Assembly (NCBI GenBank): GCA_015061915.1 | Contig: SUVR01000010.1 | Span: forward strand, 1 to 64,000 | Direction of reading: 5' to 3' | DNA: 64,000 nucleotides | Origin: Lentisphaerota bacterium | GTDB lineage: Bacteria; Verrucomicrobiota; Lentisphaeria; Victivallales; UBA1829 | Part shown: positions 31,921 through 40,716 of the stretch, in pieces | Numbering within the stretch: the first letter of the stretch is position 1 | Layout: each line of letters begins with the position of its first letter | The notes under the pieces: generated by a model | What the model saw: only the letters and a program-made list of their open reading frames with translations | The model's database searches: none | Told to the model about the DNA's origin: nothing | Position numbers and translations under genes: made by a program

Positions 31921-34050
31921 ATGACTCATGAATTGAACAAAGACTACAAGGAAGCTGCCAGCCGCGGTACTGCGCTCGCCGATTACCGGAATATCGGTAT
32001 CATGGCGCACATCGACGCCGGCAAGACCACCCTTTCCGAACGTATCCTGTACTACACCGGCAAAAACCACAAGCTCGGGGAAACCCACGAAGGTGCTGCC
32101 ACGATGGACTGGATGGCGCAGGAACAGGAACGTGGTATCACCATTACCTCCGCTGCAACCACTTGCTTCTGGAAAAACAAAAGAACCGGCATCAAGCACC
32201 GTTTTAATCTGATCGACACCCCGGGTCACGTGGACTTCACTGCTGAAGTGGAACGTTCTCTCCGTGTTCTCGACGGCGCGGTCGCTGTTTACTGCTCCGT
32301 CGGTGGCGTTCAGCCCCAGTCCGAAACGGTTTGGCGTCAGGCGATGAAGTATAAAGTCCCCGTGATGGCTTTCGTCAATAAGATGGACCGTACCGGTGCT
32401 GACTTCTACAAAGTCGTTGCTGATATGAAGAAGAAACTGGGCGCAAAAGTCGTTCCCATTTCTCTCCCCATTGGCGCTGCTGAAACCTTTGAAGGCAATA
32501 TTCAGGTCATCGACATGAAGGCATACCGCTACAACGGTGCCGACGGTGCCGATATGCAGGAATATGACATTCCCGAAGATATGATGGATCTTGCCAACGA
32601 ATACCACGAATCCCTTATCGAAAACCTGGCGGATGTGGATGATGACATCGCTGAAATGTACCTGGAAGGCGAAATGCCCAACGCAGATCAGATCCGCGTC
32701 TCCCTTCGTAAGGCGGTCCTCGCCGGTAAGCTGATCCCCGCTCTCTGCGGTACTGCGTTCAAGAACAAGGGCGTCCAGCTCCTCCTCAACGCTATCTGCG
32801 ACTTCCTGCCGTCCCCGGTCGATATCTGGGAAACCCAGGGTATGGACCCCGTCACGGAAGAACCCAAGATGAGCTATTGCGGCGACGATAAGCCGTTTGC
32901 TGCTCTTGTCTTCAAGATCATGACTGACCCGTTTGTCGGTCGTCTGTCCTTCATCCGTATCTACTCCGGTATTGCCCAGAAGGGTGCTTCCGTCATCAAC
33001 CCGAGAACCCGCCGTAAAGAACGTCTCGGCCGTCTTCTCCAGATGCACGCGAACTCCCGTGAAGAACTGGACGAAGTGCTGTGCGGTGACATCGCCGGTC
33101 TGGTGGGTCTGAAGAACTCCACCACTGGTGACACGCTCTGCGACGAAAACAACCAGATCGTTCTCGAATCCATGTCCTTCCCCGATCCGGTTATCTCCAT
33201 CGCTGTCGAACCCAAGACTACTGCGGACCGTGATAAACTCTACGCAGCTCTCGGCGCTCTCTCCGATGAAGACCCGACCTTCACGATCCAGAGTAACGCA
33301 GAAACCGGGCAGACCATCATCTCCGGTATGGGTGAACTCCACTTGGAAATCATCCTTGACCGTCTCATTCGTGAATTCAAGGTCGAAGCCAACTCCGGTC
33401 AGCCGGAAGTTGCTTACCGTGAAGCGCTGCTCAAGCCCGCTTCCCACGACTCCAAGTTCGTCCGTCAGTCCGGCGGTCGCGGTCAGTACGGCCATTGCGT
33501 GCTGAACGTCAGCCCCCTGGAACGCGGTGCTGGTATCGTGATCGAAAACAAGATCGTTGGCGGTGCGATTCCCAAGGAATTCATTAAGCCGATCGAACAG
33601 GGTATCCGTGAAGCTGCCGCTACCGGCGTTCTCGCAGGTTATCCGCTGGTCGACTTCAAGGTCGAAATCGTTGACGGCTCCTACCACCCGGTCGACTCCT
33701 CTGAAATGGCGTTTAAGATCGCCGGTTCCATGGGTCTCAAGGAAGCTGCCAAGAAGGCAGGTATGGTCCTGCTCGAACCGATCATGAAGGTGGAAGTGAC
33801 CACCCCGGATGAAAACCAGGGTGATATCATTGGTGACATTACGAAACGTCGTGGTGCCATCGAATCCATCGAACCCCAGGACGGCAACGCCCGCATTCAG
33901 GCAAGCACGCCGCTCTCCGAGCTGTTCGGTTATGCCACTGCCATCCGTTCCCTGTCCAAGGGCAGAGCTTCCTACACAATGGAGCCCAGCCACTTTGAAC
34001 CTGTTCCGAAAGTTATTCAAGAGAAAATCGTGGAGAAGACTAACAAATGA
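31921..34050 (+). CDS. fusA: Elongation factor G, 709 aa
   Basis: EF-G drives translocation. G1 AHIDAGKTT, a normal switch I ([14 protein letters not shown]), DTPGHVDF and [10 protein letters not shown] are all present, as are domains II-V ([30 protein letters not shown]). In contrast to tuf in this window its switch I is canonical. The stop overlaps the rpsJ start (ATGA). Confidence 0.98.
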   Translation: MTHELNKDYKEAASRGTALADYRNIGIMAHIDAGKTTLSERILYYTGKNHKLGETHEGAATMDWMAQEQERGITITSAATTCFWKNKRTGIKHRFNLIDTPGHVDFTAEVERSLRVLDGAVAVYCSVGGVQPQSETVWRQAMKYKVPVMAFVNKMDRTGADFYKVVADMKKKLGAKVVPISLPIGAAETFEGNIQVIDMKAYRYNGADGADMQEYDIPEDMMDLANEYHESLIENLADVDDDIAEMYLEGEMPNADQIRVSLRKAVLAGKLIPALCGTAFKNKGVQLLLNAICDFLPSPVDIWETQGMDPVTEEPKMSYCGDDKPFAALVFKIMTDPFVGRLSFIRIYSGIAQKGASVINPRTRRKERLGRLLQMHANSREELDEVLCGDIAGLVGLKNSTTGDTLCDENNQIVLESMSFPDPVISIAVEPKTTADRDKLYAALGALSDEDPTFTIQSNAETGQTIISGMGELHLEIILDRLIREFKVEANSGQPEVAYREALLKPASHDSKFVRQSGGRGQYGHCVLNVSPLERGAGIVIENKIVGGAIPKEFIKPIEQGIREAAATGVLAGYPLVDFKVEIVDGSYHPVDSSEMAFKIAGSMGLKEAAKKAGMVLLEPIMKVEVTTPDENQGDIIGDITKRRGAIESIEPQDGNARIQASTPLSELFGYATAIRSLSKGRASYTMEPSHFEPVPKVIQEKIVEKTNK

Positions 34051-34382
34051 GTACTAAAACTGCTGCCAAGCCGGTGCAGAAGATCCGTATCAAACTGCAG
34101 GCTTTTGAACACCGCATTCTGGATCAGAGCGTTTCTGAAATCCTCAATACGGCGAAACGCACCGGCTCTATCGTTGCCGGCCCCATCCCGCTGCCCACGC
34201 GGATCGAACGCTTCACTGTCAACCGTTCTCCCCACGTTGACAAGAAGTCCATGGAACAGTTCGAGATCCGTACTCACAAGCGTCTGATGGACATCATCAA
34301 CCCCACTGCGAAGACGGTTGACGAGCTGAAGAAGCTCTCCCTTCCCGCCGGCGTTGATATCTCGATCAAGATCGGAAGCTGA
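34047..34382 (+). CDS. rpsJ: 30S ribosomal protein S10, 111 aa
   Basis: Complete S10 with [17 protein letters not shown] and [21 protein letters not shown], and an extra ~10-residue N-terminal lead. The start overlaps fusA by four bases, so the str and S10 operons are fused without tuf between them. Confidence 0.97.
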   Translation: MSTKTAAKPVQKIRIKLQAFEHRILDQSVSEILNTAKRTGSIVAGPIPLPTRIERFTVNRSPHVDKKSMEQFEIRTHKRLMDIINPTAKTVDELKKLSLPAGVDISIKIGS

Positions 34383-34471
34383 AAAACCGGTGCTTCCTTA
34401 AGTATAACAACCGGTTAGTTTCGGCACCAAGGCTCCCTTTTCCGATGGAGCAAGTGCCTGAAAGGAGAATT
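34383..34471 (+). promoter_or_regulatory. Structured leader between rpsJ and rplC
   Basis: This 89-base gap is the longest inside the S10 unit. AACCGGT/ACCGGTT, GGTGC/GCACC and GCTCC/GGAGC can pair, and the first two cannot form together with ease. It may be a regulatory leader for rplC-rplD-rplW-rplB-rpsS; no known motif is recognised. Confidence 0.35.
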
Positions 34472-35101
34472 ATGAAAGGTTTGATCGGAAAAAAAGTCGG
34501 TATGACACAGGTCTACGACGACAAGGGTGTTCTCATCCCTGTAACAGTCGTCGCGGCTGGCCCCTGCAAAGTGGTCGGTGTCAAGACAATTGAAAAGGAC
34601 GGCTACAGTGCTGTCCAGGTCGGTTTTGGCGAAAAGAAAGCCAAGAATGTGTCCAAGGCGGTCAAAGGCGCTCTGGCGAAGGCCGGTGTGGAAGAAAAGC
34701 TGCCTGCAGTGATCCGCGAATTCCGCGTGGCGGAAGGCGAATTTGAACTGGGCGCAGAACTCAAGGCTGATATGTTTGCTGAAGGTGAATTCCTCGATGT
34801 CACCGGTACCACCAAAGGTCGTGGTTACGCTGGCGTTATGGTCCGCCACCACTTCAAAGGCGGTCGTGACGGTCACGGTGGCGGCTGGCACAGAAAGCCC
34901 GGTTCAATCGGGTGCCGTGAATGCCCCGGCAACATTACCAAAGGTAAGAAGATGCCTGGTCAGCTCGGCAGCTGGACGAGAACGGTTCAGAACCTGAAGG
35001 TTGTGAAAGTTGACATGGAAGATAATCTGATCTTCGTCAGCGGTGCGATCCCGGGTCCGAACGGTGGTATGGTCCTCGTCAAGAAGGCGAAGAAGAAATA
35101 A
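34472..35101 (+). CDS. rplC: 50S ribosomal protein L3, 209 aa
   Basis: ATG 34472 is preferred over the ORF-track start 34445 because AAAGGAG precedes it and MKGLIGKKVGMTQVYDD is the standard L3 start. The core GTTKGRGYAGVMVRHHF and the loop reaching towards the peptidyl transferase centre (HRKPGSIGCRECPGNITKGKKMPG) are present. Confidence 0.97.
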   Translation: MKGLIGKKVGMTQVYDDKGVLIPVTVVAAGPCKVVGVKTIEKDGYSAVQVGFGEKKAKNVSKAVKGALAKAGVEEKLPAVIREFRVAEGEFELGAELKADMFAEGEFLDVTGTTKGRGYAGVMVRHHFKGGRDGHGGGWHRKPGSIGCRECPGNITKGKKMPGQLGSWTRTVQNLKVVKVDMEDNLIFVSGAIPGPNGGMVLVKKAKKK

Positions 35102-35127
35102 TCAACCGACAACAGACAGGTGCTAAA

Positions 35128-35754
35128 ATGTCCAAAACAATTGACATACTGAATCTCAAGGGCGAGAAAGTCGGTGCTTATGAAATCGCCGATACCGCTC
35201 TCGAAATGGAAAGAGGCGCACAGGCTGTCCATGACGCTGTTGTCGCCTTCATGAACGAATGCCGTGCCGGTACTGCTTCCACGAAGACCCGTGGTGAAGT
35301 TTCCGGTGGTGGTAAGAAGCCGAAACGTCAGAAAGGTCTTGGCGGTGCCCGTGCGGGTTCCACCCGTAACCCGGTCTGGCGTGGTGGTGGTGTGGTCTTC
35401 GGTCCGAAGCCGCGTGACTACTCCCAGAAGATCAACGCCAAGGTCAAGAAACTGGCTCTGAAGCGTTCCTTCTCTGACCTCGTCTGCAGCGACAGTGTTG
35501 TTGTTGTTGATGATTTCGTGCTTGAAACTCCGAAGACCAAAGGTGCAGTTGCTGCGTTCAAGGCAGTCAACGCTCAGGGTAAGGTCGTCTGCATGGTGGA
35601 TGAATACACGGAAAACGCAATTCTTGCGACCGGCAACATCCAGTCTGTGTTTCTGACGAAGGCTTCCTGCGTGAACACCTTCCAGATCGTCTGGGCGGAC
35701 AAGCTTGTCTTCACCAAAGCCGCGCTTGACGCATTCATCAAGCGTATCAGCTGA
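35128..35754 (+). CDS. rplD: 50S ribosomal protein L4, 208 aa
   Basis: The long internal loop GGGKKPKRQKGLGGARAGS lines the exit tunnel, and GGGVVFGPKPRDYSQKINAK is the usual signature. L4 represses the S10 operon in E. coli; whether it does so here is unknown, but a structured leader lies upstream of rplC. Confidence 0.97.
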   Translation: MSKTIDILNLKGEKVGAYEIADTALEMERGAQAVHDAVVAFMNECRAGTASTKTRGEVSGGGKKPKRQKGLGGARAGSTRNPVWRGGGVVFGPKPRDYSQKINAKVKKLALKRSFSDLVCSDSVVVVDDFVLETPKTKGAVAAFKAVNAQGKVVCMVDEYTENAILATGNIQSVFLTKASCVNTFQIVWADKLVFTKAALDAFIKRIS

Positions 35755-35771
35755 AGAAAGGACAGTGTAAA

Positions 35772-36056
35772 ATGCAGAAATCCGCATATGAAACAATCAT
35801 CCATATGATGATGACTGAAAAGAGTGCCGTGCTGAAAGAACAGAATCAGTATGCGTTCAAGGTCAGTCCGAAAGCGTCCAAATTTGAAATTGCCGCTGCG
35901 ATCGAAGAAATCTATGGCGTCAAGGTCAAATCCGTCAACACGATGAACTACCAGGGCAAGCCGAAACGCGCCGGCCGCTCTCCGATGGTTGGCCGCCGTG
36001 CCAACTGGAAGAAAGCAGTTGTGACGTTGTCCGAAGGCTCCATTGAGATGGCATAA
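35772..36056 (+). CDS. rplW: 50S ribosomal protein L23, 94 aa
   Basis: Short L23 with the family pattern MTEKSAVLKEQNQYAFKVSP and the C-terminal VKSVNTMNYQGKPKRAGR. It forms part of the tunnel exit and the docking site for SRP and trigger factor. The site GAAAGGA lies upstream and rplB follows after 12 bases. Confidence 0.96.
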   Translation: MQKSAYETIIHMMMTEKSAVLKEQNQYAFKVSPKASKFEIAAAIEEIYGVKVKSVNTMNYQGKPKRAGRSPMVGRRANWKKAVVTLSEGSIEMA

Positions 36057-36068
36057 GGAGAAACGATC

Positions 36069-36896
36069 ATGGCAATCAAATCGTTCAAGCCCTTTACGAA
36101 GAGCCGCAGATTCACGACGGTTCTTGATTATTCCGAACTGAGCGACGTGGCTCCGGAAAAGTCTCTGACCGTTGGTCTGAAGAAGACCGGCGGCCGTAAC
36201 AATATGGGTCGCGTGACCACCCGTTTCCGTGGTGGCGGCAACAAGAGAATCTACCGTAAAGTCGACTTCAAGCGTAACAAGTTTGATGTGACAGCAGAAG
36301 TGAAGACGATCGAATACGACCCGAACCGCTCTGCGTTCATCGCACTGATTGAATACGCTGATGGCGTGAAGTCCTACATTCTTGCCACGAACGGCATGAA
36401 GGTTGGTCAGATCGTCAGCAACGGTCCGAACGCGGAAATCAAAGCTGGCAACGCCATGCCGCTGCGCAGCATTCCGGTCGGTACGGAAGTTCACAACATC
36501 GAATTCATCCCGGGTCGCGGCGGCAAGATGGTCCGCGCAGCCGGTCAGAGCGCCACTCTCCGTTCCAAAGACGGCGAATATGCTCAGATCAAGCTGCCGA
36601 GCGGTGAAGTCCGTCTCGTTCACCTGAACTGCCTGGCAACGATCGGTCAGGTCGGCAATCTGGACCACATGAACGTGTCTCTGGGTAAAGCCGGCAAGAA
36701 GCGTTACAAAGGCTTCCGCCCGCACGTCCGCGGTGTTGTTCAGAACCCGGTCGACCATCCGATGGGTGGTGGTGAAGGCCGTTCTTCCGGTGGTGGCCAT
36801 CCGGTCTCCCCGTGGGGTCAGCTGGCAAAGGGTCTGCGTACCCGCAAGCCGAAGAAACCGAGCAAGAAGTTCATCGTCGAACGCAGGAGCAAATAA
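36069..36896 (+). CDS. rplB: 50S ribosomal protein L2, 275 aa
   Basis: Full-length L2: RNA-binding core ([20 protein letters not shown]) and the C-terminal signature with the conserved His near the peptidyl transferase centre ([20 protein letters not shown]). The tail is [25 protein letters not shown] site precedes the ATG. Confidence 0.98.
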   Translation: MAIKSFKPFTKSRRFTTVLDYSELSDVAPEKSLTVGLKKTGGRNNMGRVTTRFRGGGNKRIYRKVDFKRNKFDVTAEVKTIEYDPNRSAFIALIEYADGVKSYILATNGMKVGQIVSNGPNAEIKAGNAMPLRSIPVGTEVHNIEFIPGRGGKMVRAAGQSATLRSKDGEYAQIKLPSGEVRLVHLNCLATIGQVGNLDHMNVSLGKAGKKRYKGFRPHVRGVVQNPVDHPMGGGEGRSSGGGHPVSPWGQLAKGLRTRKPKKPSKKFIVERRSK

Positions 36897-36899
36897 TCC

Positions 36900-37178
36900 A
36901 TGACAAGATCAATCAAAAAAGGTCCCTTTGTGGACTACTATCTCATCGAGAAGATCGAAAAGATGGAAAAGGCCGGCGGCGCCAAGAAGGCGATCAAGAC
37001 TTGGTCCAGACGTTCGATGATCATTCCGGAATTTGTTGGTTATACCTTCAACATTCACAACGGCAAGACCTTTGTCTCCGTGTTTGTCACGGAAAACATG
37101 GTCGGTCACAGACTCGGTGAATTCGCCCCGACCCGTACGTTCAAGGGTCACGGCGTTATCTCCGGTAAGACTGTCTGA
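36900..37178 (+). CDS. rpsS: 30S ribosomal protein S19, 92 aa
   Basis: Complete S19 ([51 protein letters not shown]). It is the last gene of this ribosomal unit. In most bacteria rplV and rpsC follow at once; here a strong terminator stands 33 bases after the stop. Confidence 0.97.
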   Translation: MTRSIKKGPFVDYYLIEKIEKMEKAGGAKKAIKTWSRRSMIIPEFVGYTFNIHNGKTFVSVFVTENMVGHRLGEFAPTRTFKGHGVISGKTV

Positions 37179-37210
37179 TAAAGTTCAGCAGTTTTTCAAC
37201 TGGACGTCAA

Positions 37211-37241
37211 CGGGATGCAGGAAACTGCATCCCGTTTTTTT
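37211..37241 (+). terminator. Strong Rho-independent terminator after rpsS
   Basis: CGGGATGCAG (211-220), GAAA tetraloop, CTGCATCCCG (225-234), then seven T. It is a perfect ten-pair stem, the best terminator in the window. Confidence 0.97.
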
Positions 37242-37270
37242 GTGTTTAAAGAGTGTAAGTACGGAAAAAA

Positions 37271-37397
37271 GCGGCGCAGGCGCAGCAGCCGGACCGCCGG
37301 AAAGGCGGTCCGCAGCCCCTTTACGCTGGCGTAAAGGGGGCAGCCCTTGCAGTGACCGGATTCCGGTCACACAAGGGCGCTGCTGCGCCTGCGCCGC
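37271..37397. repeat. Four-way-junction palindrome A (outer stem enclosing three hairpins)
   Basis: The outer arms 37271-37289 and 37379-37397 are perfect 19-base reverse complements. Inside are three further perfect hairpins: 290-298/304-312 (loop GGAAA), 316-325/330-339 (loop CTGG), and a two-step stem 343-349/372-378 with 352-359/363-370. Nearly every base is paired. It lies between the convergent genes rpsS and the CocE-type hydrolase and ends seven bases before the latter's stop. It has the same topology as element B at 52688 and shares GGCGCAGCA with it. Confidence 0.85.
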
Positions 37398-37403
37398 GTG
37401 CTT

Positions 37404-39029
37404 TTACGCTTCGGTATGAAGGATCAGGGCGGAGGGACCGGTAATGATCGTGTTATGGGCAACTTTCGCCTGTGTCTGGAGGGCGAACAATCCTTTACAG
37501 TTGGTATGGGGGACATAATGTGGCCATGCGGAGGAGGAGACGTCGAGTCGGATTTGATCTCCGGGGAAGAACCGGATGGCGATCTCATCCATCATAAAAT
37601 CCAGTTCCGCTTCTGTGCCGGGGGTGTAATCGGGATGCTTTTTGCAGATGGAAAGGATATCGTCCCGCAGTCCGTATGCGATGCCATTATGGACTCGGCT
37701 CAACCGCACATAGAAACATGTATCTTCACAATCGCTTTTTATGGTCAGTTTCACGTGAGACCGCCCGAGCATAAGAAATGATTCTTCCAGCGGTTCGGAA
37801 ATGAACGACTTGATATCGTATCTGGAATTTGGCGGATCCTGTTCCTGTGAGCCGCCAAAATTGCAGCAGCATCCGCCCTTGAACGGAGCGGGTGCAAAGG
37901 GATTGTAGAGGTAGCTGACTTCACCGGTATCTGCAGTTGATCCCAGCGAGCCGTTGCTGTTCAGAAACCAGATTTTTTCTGTTTTACCCTCGTTGATGTG
38001 GTCTGCAGTAATCCATTTTCCCTCGTTAATGCTGTAATATTTCACTTTCCCAAGTTCGACGAAATCGGGGGTATCTTTTTTCCCAGCGGCGAAATTTGCC
38101 CAATCCTGACAACAATCTTTCCACACATCATCCAGTCTTGCGAACGGGTATGCGGTCTTACCGTTTCCTCCGGTGTAGCCATGATCGTATGGCGTGATGA
38201 CGAGTGCGCTTTTGGCTTTGAGTGCGGCAGGCATCCGGTTCCACATATCGATCACGCCGCCAGTATAGATATCGAACCATGAAGTAAAGAGCAGGACGGG
38301 CACATCCAGCCTATTGAGTGCGTCCACAAAATTTCCACCGCCTTCCTGTGTCTGCCAGTAGGGATCGTTTTCATCGGGATGCATCAATAGGTTATCGAGG
38401 ATGGGTACATCTTCGCCGAAGACCGCTTTAGAGAACCCGGACAGCGGGAGCATCCGGAAAGCATCGTCGGTATAATTTTTTTCTGCTTTTTTGTTGTACA
38501 TTTTTGCGAACCAGCTGCCATGGAGTCCGATTTTCAGGAATCCGTTCCGGTACGCGATCCGGTATCGGGTATCGTCCTGAACGGCGAGGACGCAGCCTTT
38601 GATACATTTCGGAGCATGTTTAAGATAGGAAAGATGTACGCTGGAAAGATAGCTGCCACCGTTGGGATAGATCTCTCCGTTGCTGTACGGCAGGGCGCAG
38701 AGGGCATCCAGCGTGTCGAGACCGTCGGCTTCCTCCTGCTGGTAGGTGAGATTTTTCCCTTCGCTGCGTGCGGTGCCGCGGCAGTGCTGAAGCACAACGC
38801 CGAATCCGCTTTTGAACGCGGAATAATGCCAGTTACAAGTTTCCTGATAAACAGGTTTGATGCCCTCGTACGGACTCCGGAGGAAAACCAGCGGGACTTT
38901 TTCCCTGTTGGCGGGGCGGACGATAAGCGTATAAAGCTTTACGCCATCGCGCATGGGCATCATCTGTTCTTCAATGATGAGGTCGATGGGGGGCTGCATA
39001 CCATCGCTGCCATAGGATGTGAGCTGCAT
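37404..39029 (-). CDS. CocE/NonD-type alpha/beta hydrolase (peptidase S15 family), 541 aa
   Basis: The serine hydrolase fold is complete. The nucleophile lies in GGSYLSS (~residue 125), the Asp in SWFDIYTGG (~253) and the His in DHGYTGG (~281). A C-terminal jelly-roll (PepX_C) covers ~330-540. There is no signal peptide, so it is probably cytoplasmic. Relatives are X-Pro dipeptidyl peptidases, cocaine esterase and acylases; the substrate cannot be told from sequence. AGGAGT precedes the ATG. It follows the ATPase gene by nine bases, hence the two are cotranscribed. Confidence 0.9.
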   Translation of the reverse strand: MQLTSYGSDGMQPPIDLIIEEQMMPMRDGVKLYTLIVRPANREKVPLVFLRSPYEGIKPVYQETCNWHYSAFKSGFGVVLQHCRGTARSEGKNLTYQQEEADGLDTLDALCALPYSNGEIYPNGGSYLSSVHLSYLKHAPKCIKGCVLAVQDDTRYRIAYRNGFLKIGLHGSWFAKMYNKKAEKNYTDDAFRMLPLSGFSKAVFGEDVPILDNLLMHPDENDPYWQTQEGGGNFVDALNRLDVPVLLFTSWFDIYTGGVIDMWNRMPAALKAKSALVITPYDHGYTGGNGKTAYPFARLDDVWKDCCQDWANFAAGKKDTPDFVELGKVKYYSINEGKWITADHINEGKTEKIWFLNSNGSLGSTADTGEVSYLYNPFAPAPFKGGCCCNFGGSQEQDPPNSRYDIKSFISEPLEESFLMLGRSHVKLTIKSDCEDTCFYVRLSRVHNGIAYGLRDDILSICKKHPDYTPGTEAELDFMMDEIAIRFFPGDQIRLDVSSSAWPHYVPHTNCKGLFALQTQAKVAHNTIITGPSALILHTEA

Positions 39030-39038
39030 GATAGACTC

Positions 39039-40550
39039 CTATATTTTTCTGAAAATGAGTGGGCAATATTCGTTTTTGAGGCGATATGGATCGCGGTAAT
39101 GTTTTTCCACGTAGTAGTGATAGAGTTTTTTCCGGACGAGCATTTCCGGTTCTGCGGTGATTGCGGCGATATACTCCGTGATCAGGGAAAGTTTATCTTT
39201 GCAGTCGCTTCTGGAATCGCCGGGGATCATACGGTATCGATCGTTTCCGCGCATAAGGTCTTTGAGGTTGATGGCATTTGCATAGAAGATCCTGCGCAGA
39301 TTTTTCGTATGGTATCCGGGATCGTTTTCCAGCAGCCGGACGACACCCTGCTCGGGTGCGCAGGGCAGAAAATAGATCCGGTCCATATTTCGGCTGACCA
39401 CGTTGTGCTGCGACCGGTTTGGATCGGATGCGGTCCGTCGTACGGAGTATTCTGCATCCTTGTCCAACACCGCCCGTCTGTGAACATAGGGCGGGAAGAC
39501 TTTTGAAAGGTTATCCATGAGGATGATGACCTGCATATATCCGCCCACGGGGAGGATTTTTGTGTACGGAAAATCGGTTTCGGGCATAAGTCCTTTGAGT
39601 TTGGAAACGATCGCTTCCAGCAGCATAGCGGCTTCCGGATCTTCCACCAGCAGGATGGTTTCCGGCAGGATCTCTTCTGCGAATGCCATTTCGCCGAGGA
39701 TTGCGGCGGGATAGGTGTTTCGCCGGCAGACCATTCGTCCCAGTGCTTCATCGTCCTCAAGGAAGAGGATGTGTGCGGGGTCTGTGATTTTTATGAGGCT
39801 TGCAGACTGTGTGGAGACGATGATCAGCAGATTTTTCAACTTAGCGGCTTTTTCCAAATAGTAGACCAGACGTTTCTGTGCTTTGGGATGAAGCGCCATC
39901 TCTGCTTCATCGATGAGGACCAGGGAATTCCGTGCGATCTGCATGAGCTGATGCGCCAGCTGAATGACTGCCCGTTCCCCGGCGCTGAAATTGTTTTCGC
40001 TGAAGATATATTGTTTCCCGTTCAGTTCAATGGGGCGGAGAAACACATCTTTTCCTGTAGCGGGACTTGTTATAACTGCAAGTTTCCGGAAGTCTTCATC
40101 GTCGAAGATGCTGGCGACAGCCTCGCAGATCGGTTCCGGAGCGGGGCGGATGGAAGAACGGTCAAAGATTTCGCCGTCGATCGGTTTTCGTTTCGGACGG
40201 GCACCGGCGAACAGAGTTTCCACGAAGCCGAATGCAGGGAACGCCGTTTCGGGATCGCCTTCCACGACAGTCCAGGCGTTATCGCAGAAGCGGTATTCCA
40301 CGAACTGCTGTTCGTCAGCCGCATACCGGATCCTGGATTCGGAAAGAATGTTTTTTTCGTTGCGGAATGTGATATTCGGCTGAAAAAAATGAGCGAGCGC
40401 CCCCCGATCCCCGATTTGTGCCATTACGGAAAGCAGGGTGGATTTTCCCGCCCCGTTAGCCCCGGTCAGCAGGTAGACGCCATTGCCTGACGGCAGTTCC
40501 ATTGTCAGATCCGAGATCCGGCGCAGTTGTGAGATCGTAATTGTGCGCAT
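39039..40550 (-). CDS. OLD-like AAA ATPase with Toprim-type C-terminal region, 503 aa
   Basis: The ORF track starts at 40694, but ATG 40550 with AAAGGAGT and a good promoter behind it gives MRTITISQLRRISDL. Walker A is GANGAGKST (~30-38); the ABC-type Walker B and switch read LVLIDEAEMALHPKAQKR (~208). After the ATPase, LLVEDPEAAMLLEAI (~300) and VLDKDAE (~363) look like the acidic motifs of a Toprim domain, as in OLD-family nucleases. OLD proteins act against phages or in DNA repair. No partner nuclease or helicase is adjacent, only the CocE-type hydrolase downstream. The Toprim call rests on two short motifs. Confidence 0.78.
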   Translation of the reverse strand: MRTITISQLRRISDLTMELPSGNGVYLLTGANGAGKSTLLSVMAQIGDRGALAHFFQPNITFRNEKNILSESRIRYAADEQQFVEYRFCDNAWTVVEGDPETAFPAFGFVETLFAGARPKRKPIDGEIFDRSSIRPAPEPICEAVASIFDDEDFRKLAVITSPATGKDVFLRPIELNGKQYIFSENNFSAGERAVIQLAHQLMQIARNSLVLIDEAEMALHPKAQKRLVYYLEKAAKLKNLLIIVSTQSASLIKITDPAHILFLEDDEALGRMVCRRNTYPAAILGEMAFAEEILPETILLVEDPEAAMLLEAIVSKLKGLMPETDFPYTKILPVGGYMQVIILMDNLSKVFPPYVHRRAVLDKDAEYSVRRTASDPNRSQHNVVSRNMDRIYFLPCAPEQGVVRLLENDPGYHTKNLRRIFYANAINLKDLMRGNDRYRMIPGDSRSDCKDKLSLITEYIAAITAEPEMLVRKKLYHYYVEKHYRDPYRLKNEYCPLIFRKI

Positions 40551-40580
40551 ATAGAGACTCCTTTCCGTAACATTCGGAGA

Positions 40581-40609
40581 ACTATAGGCGCGTGAGCGTA
40601 AAATTGCAA
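40581..40609 (-). promoter_or_regulatory. Promoter for the ATPase-CocE pair
   Basis: Minus strand: TTGCAA (40609-40604), 17 bp, TATAGT (40586-40581), about 30 bases before the ATG. Confidence 0.7.
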
Positions 40610-40656
40610 GCGGCAAAACGGAAAAATGCGTGAATTTTTGTGTGTTATCCTTTAAA

Positions 40657-40694
40657 ATAAAAAAGTGCCGCCGAACCGTGAGGTCGGGCGGCAC
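40657..40694 (-). terminator. Terminator after glgP
   Basis: On the minus strand GTGCCGCC pairs with GGGCGGCAC (one bulge), followed by TTTTATTT. It separates glgP from the ATPase gene. Confidence 0.8.
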
Positions 40695-40716
40695 AATGGA
40701 ACGTATTTTCGGATCT

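Noticed and set aside
38520-39506. Plus-strand 328-aa ORF opposite the hydrolase and ATPase genes
   Set aside because: It spans the junction of two well-supported minus-strand genes, with no binding site and no known family.
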